A program made the position numbers and the translations under genes. From Sphingomonas sp. AOB5 (GTDB lineage: Bacteria; Pseudomonadota; Alphaproteobacteria; Sphingomonadales; Sphingomonadaceae), in NCBI RefSeq assembly GCF_029433115.1, contig NZ_JARNTV010000005.1, positions 1 through 64,000 of the forward strand: DNA of 64,000 nt. Direction: 5' to 3'. Below the pieces are notes generated by a model, which had not been told where the DNA came from, ran no database searches, and saw only the letters and a program-made list of their open reading frames with translations. Below, piece after piece: positions 62,283 through 64,000 of this stretch (position 1 is its first letter; each line of letters starts with the position of its first letter).

Positions 62283-63191
62283 TCACCGGAACGGATACGC
62301 CCCCGCCGCCTCACGCCCGGACCGCACATCGATCACCTTTCCGCGGTCATAGGCCAGGATGCCCGGCACCGGCACCAGCCGGTTCACGCCGCCAGCGTTG
62401 GGATTGAAGAACTTGCCGACCGCGCGATACTCGGCGGGCACCACCTTAACGCCCGCAAGCGCCGGAGGCAGCGCGGTGCCGGGCACGACCGGACGCACCG
62501 TTCCGGCGATCAGCACGTTCGGCGTGTCGCTGCTCGGGCCGAAGCCGGTTTCCGCGGCCAGTTCGGGCACGCTCGACTTGCTCTTGGCCGCATCGGCATA
62601 GAAAGTTCCCAGATCGATCACCTGCCCGGCCGGCGCGGTGAAGCCTACCGTGCCGAGGCAGAAGCAGACATGCAGCCCCTGCCACCCCATGCCCCACGAC
62701 GCGCCATACAGCACGAAATCGCCGGGCACGGTCTCCACCAGGAACAGATTGTCCGGCTGCCCCTTCACGAACGGCCAGTTGTTCGCGACTGCATTCACGT
62801 TGAGCGTGCCGGCATAGACGAAGTTGAACGTCTCCAGCGAAGGCACCGGCGGAATATCGCCGTTGAACGTCTTGCCCGCAGCTTCGGCCTGCGACTTCCT
62901 CGCCAGCGCGCGTTCGCGCTCCGCCTTCAGCTTCGGCTCGGCTTCGGCGAAGGCTTTGGCCTTGGCCGCCCGATAGTCCTCCATCTCGGCAGCGCTCGGG
63001 ATGCGCATCATCACCGGCTCGAACGTCGGTACACCCTTGGGCTTGTGGACGCGGATGATGAAATAGGCGCGGTCGGGACGGATCGTGACCGGCGCACCTT
63101 CGCGGATCTGGACGATCTCCGGACCCGCGGCGGCGGGCGCCTGTGCGGGCAGCCCGGCCATGGCCAGTGCGGCGGCGAGCAATGCGAACAT
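62283..63191 (-). CDS. secreted protein, cassette copy 2, second gene (type A)
   Basis: 302 residues, short signal peptide MFALLAAALAMAGLPAQAPA. Beta-rich (AYFIIRVHKPKGVPTFEPVM) with a helical insert of about 50 charged residues (AAKAKAFAEAEPKLKAERER) absent from copy 1, then CFCLGTVGFTAPAGQVIDLG and TFYADAAKSKSSVPELAAE. The shared stretch with 58637-59386 makes it a paralogue. Start and upstream stop share TGATG. Cys pair C-F-C is notable. Function unknown. Confidence 0.75.
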   Translation of the reverse strand: MFALLAAALAMAGLPAQAPAAAGPEIVQIREGAPVTIRPDRAYFIIRVHKPKGVPTFEPVMMRIPSAAEMEDYRAAKAKAFAEAEPKLKAERERALARKSQAEAAGKTFNGDIPPVPSLETFNFVYAGTLNVNAVANNWPFVKGQPDNLFLVETVPGDFVLYGASWGMGWQGLHVCFCLGTVGFTAPAGQVIDLGTFYADAAKSKSSVPELAAETGFGPSSDTPNVLIAGTVRPVVPGTALPPALAGVKVVPAEYRAVGKFFNPNAGGVNRLVPVPGILAYDRGKVIDVRSGREAAGAYPFR

Positions 63192-63742
63192 CAGCGATCC
63201 TCCGGAAGCGCGGCACCATCGGGCACGCTGCCCGAGGCTGCCTTGGCCTGCATGGCGATGGAAGCGGGCGAGAAGTTATCGGTCAGCACTTCCCAGCGGC
63301 GCTCCTGCAGCGGGTAGCGCTGATAACCGCGCGGCTCCATGCAGCGGCGCAGGCGCGACTGGCGTGCGCGCCGTTCCAGCGGCCCCGCGATGATCGCGCC
63401 GATCGCGACCCCGACCAACCCATAGGCCGGCACCGGCGTATAGGTCTCGGCCGCGGGCTTGTCCTCCCACGGCGCGAACATCGGCGTGCCGGGATGCGTC
63501 ATCCCCACCGGCAGGAAGCGATAGCATTCGGTGAAGTCGGCCAGCGCTTCCTCGAAACGGGTGTCCGCGCGCCAGAAATAGAAATATTTCCAGCCGTTGC
63601 GGATCACGTCGGGATCGCGCCCGCCGGAAAGATCGGGGATCGTGATCGTCGCCGGATCGAGCGACGGCGCCGCCTCCTGCGCACTCGCAGGCACCGCCAG
63701 CAGCGAGCAGGCACCCGCCAGAATCATTGGAATGATACGCAT
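63191..63742 (-). CDS. secreted protein, cassette copy 2, first gene (type B)
   Basis: 183 residues from the ATG at 63742 (MRIIPMILAGACSLLAVPAS, signal peptide), AGGGGGGA just upstream. Contains NGWKYFYFWRADTRFEEALA, YGLVGVAIGAIIAGPLERRA (glycine-zipper-like) and RRCMEPRGYQRYPL followed by RRWEVL. Paralogue of 59383-59895, same gene order. The first in-frame ATG at 63766 lies in the palindrome loop and is not preferred. Confidence 0.75.
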   Translation of the reverse strand: MRIIPMILAGACSLLAVPASAQEAAPSLDPATITIPDLSGGRDPDVIRNGWKYFYFWRADTRFEEALADFTECYRFLPVGMTHPGTPMFAPWEDKPAAETYTPVPAYGLVGVAIGAIIAGPLERRARQSRLRRCMEPRGYQRYPLQERRWEVLTDNFSPASIAMQAKAASGSVPDGAALPEDR

Positions 63743-63750
63743 CCGTCCCC

Positions 63751-63780
63751 CCTGACGAGGCACCATAATGCCTCGTCAGG
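63751..63780. terminator. perfect 12-bp palindrome between gatB and cassette copy 2
   Basis: CCTGACGAGGCA (63751-63762) and TGCCTCGTCAGG (63769-63780), 6-base loop, 12 bp past the gatB stop and 8 bp before the cassette start codon region. It may end gatB transcription or mark the insertion edge. Confidence 0.75.
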
Positions 63781-63792
63781 CGGAGGCAACGA

Positions 63793-64000
63793 TCAACCCA
63801 GCGCCTTCTTCAGCAGTTCGTTGACCACTGCCGGGTTCGCCTTGCCCGCCATCGCCTTCATCGTCTGGCCGACGAAGAAGCCGAACAGGGTTTCCTTGCC
63901 GCCGCGATACTGTTCCAGCTGGCCGGGGTTCTTGGCCAGAACCTCCGCGATCACGGCTTCGATCGCGCCGGTGTCGCTGGTCTGCTTCAGGCCGCGTTCC
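63793..64000 (-). CDS. gatB: Asp-tRNA(Asn)/Glu-tRNA(Gln) amidotransferase subunit B, C-terminal 68 codons
   Basis: Partial; the gene continues beyond base 64000. Hand translation gives [20 protein letters not shown], then [20 protein letters not shown] and [20 protein letters not shown], ending LG, the conserved YqeY-like tail domain of GatB. It amidates misacylated Glu-tRNA(Gln) and Asp-tRNA(Asn). The last 77 bp are duplicated, decayed, at 62191-62267. Confidence 0.96.
   Translation of the reverse strand, partial: ERGLKQTSDTGAIEAVIAEVLAKNPGQLEQYRGGKETLFGFFVGQTMKAMAGKANPAVVNELLKKALG

Overview
The window is high-GC alphaproteobacterial chromosome, almost certainly from a Sphingomonas-like member of the Sphingomonadales. 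This rests on protein content and style: an exosortase-A (XrtA) exopolysaccharide gene set, a system I cytochrome c maturation operon, large TonB-dependent receptors, a DUF1800/DUF1501 pair, lon-hupB, clpX/clpP/tig and dense coding with many 4-bp stop/start overlaps. I see no rRNA, transposase, integrase, CRISPR array or phage gene. Four tRNA genes are present (Met-CAT, His-GTG, Val-CAC, Leu-TAG). The species cannot be named from sequence alone.

Layout. 1-7.3 kb: XrtA-associated locus, with a chain-length determinant (cut by the window edge), export lipoprotein, a secreted spore-coat-U-like protein, PLP decarboxylase and acyl-CoA ligase on the minus strand, and divergently an acyl carrier protein and two hydrolases. 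7.3-14.4 kb: trxB, two tandem tiny membrane proteins, a secreted cyclophilin, a 2H phosphoesterase, Kup, and an Lrp regulator divergent from alanine dehydrogenase. 14.6-19.4 kb: ccmC-D-E-F-G-H plus a TPR gene, all chained by 4-bp overlaps. 19.5-23.5 kb: two PilZ proteins and the DUF1501/DUF1800 pair. 23.7-28.6 kb: amino-acid dehydrogenase, tRNA-His, a degenerate GspE/PilB-type ATPase, a prolyl-hydroxylase-like oxygenase and an ABC exporter. 28.7-36.3 kb: a TonB receptor with its beta-helix lipoprotein, divergent from a second TonB receptor. 36.3-41 kb: small genes, tRNA-Val, hupB and lon. 40.9-48.6 kb: M1 peptidase, a low-GC TIR-membrane gene, serine hydrolase, NCS1 permease and small envelope proteins. 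48.6-57.3 kb: clpX, clpP, an epimerase, a glycosyltransferase, an S41 peptidase, tig and tRNA-Leu. 57.5-64 kb: small secreted proteins, an ArsR-type regulator divergent from a desaturase, a frameshifted membrane gene, and the 3' end of gatB.

Most is housekeeping. The least explained parts are: (i) a two-gene cassette of small secreted proteins present twice (58.6-59.9 kb and 62.3-63.7 kb), the second copy bounded by a direct repeat of the gatB 3' end, a decayed gatB end at 62.2 kb and the live one at 63.8 kb, as if it had been inserted there; (ii) a long near-perfect palindrome in three copies, each within about 80 bp of a tRNA gene and with paired base changes that keep the stem; (iii) a low-GC TIR-membrane gene whose end depends on a run of seven C; (iv) an orphan secretion-type ATPase lacking the residues needed for catalysis; and (v) tandem 45-47-residue membrane proteins.

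Regulatory reading. Most operons are tightly packed, so control sits in a few divergent gaps: 5464-5535 (XrtA genes), 13174-13309 (Lrp/ald), 33234-33654 (two TonB systems, with a Pho-box-like direct repeat and a LacI-type palindrome), 40802-40889 (lon, heat-shock-like promoter) and 60316-60392 (ArsR regulator/desaturase, with an inverted repeat).
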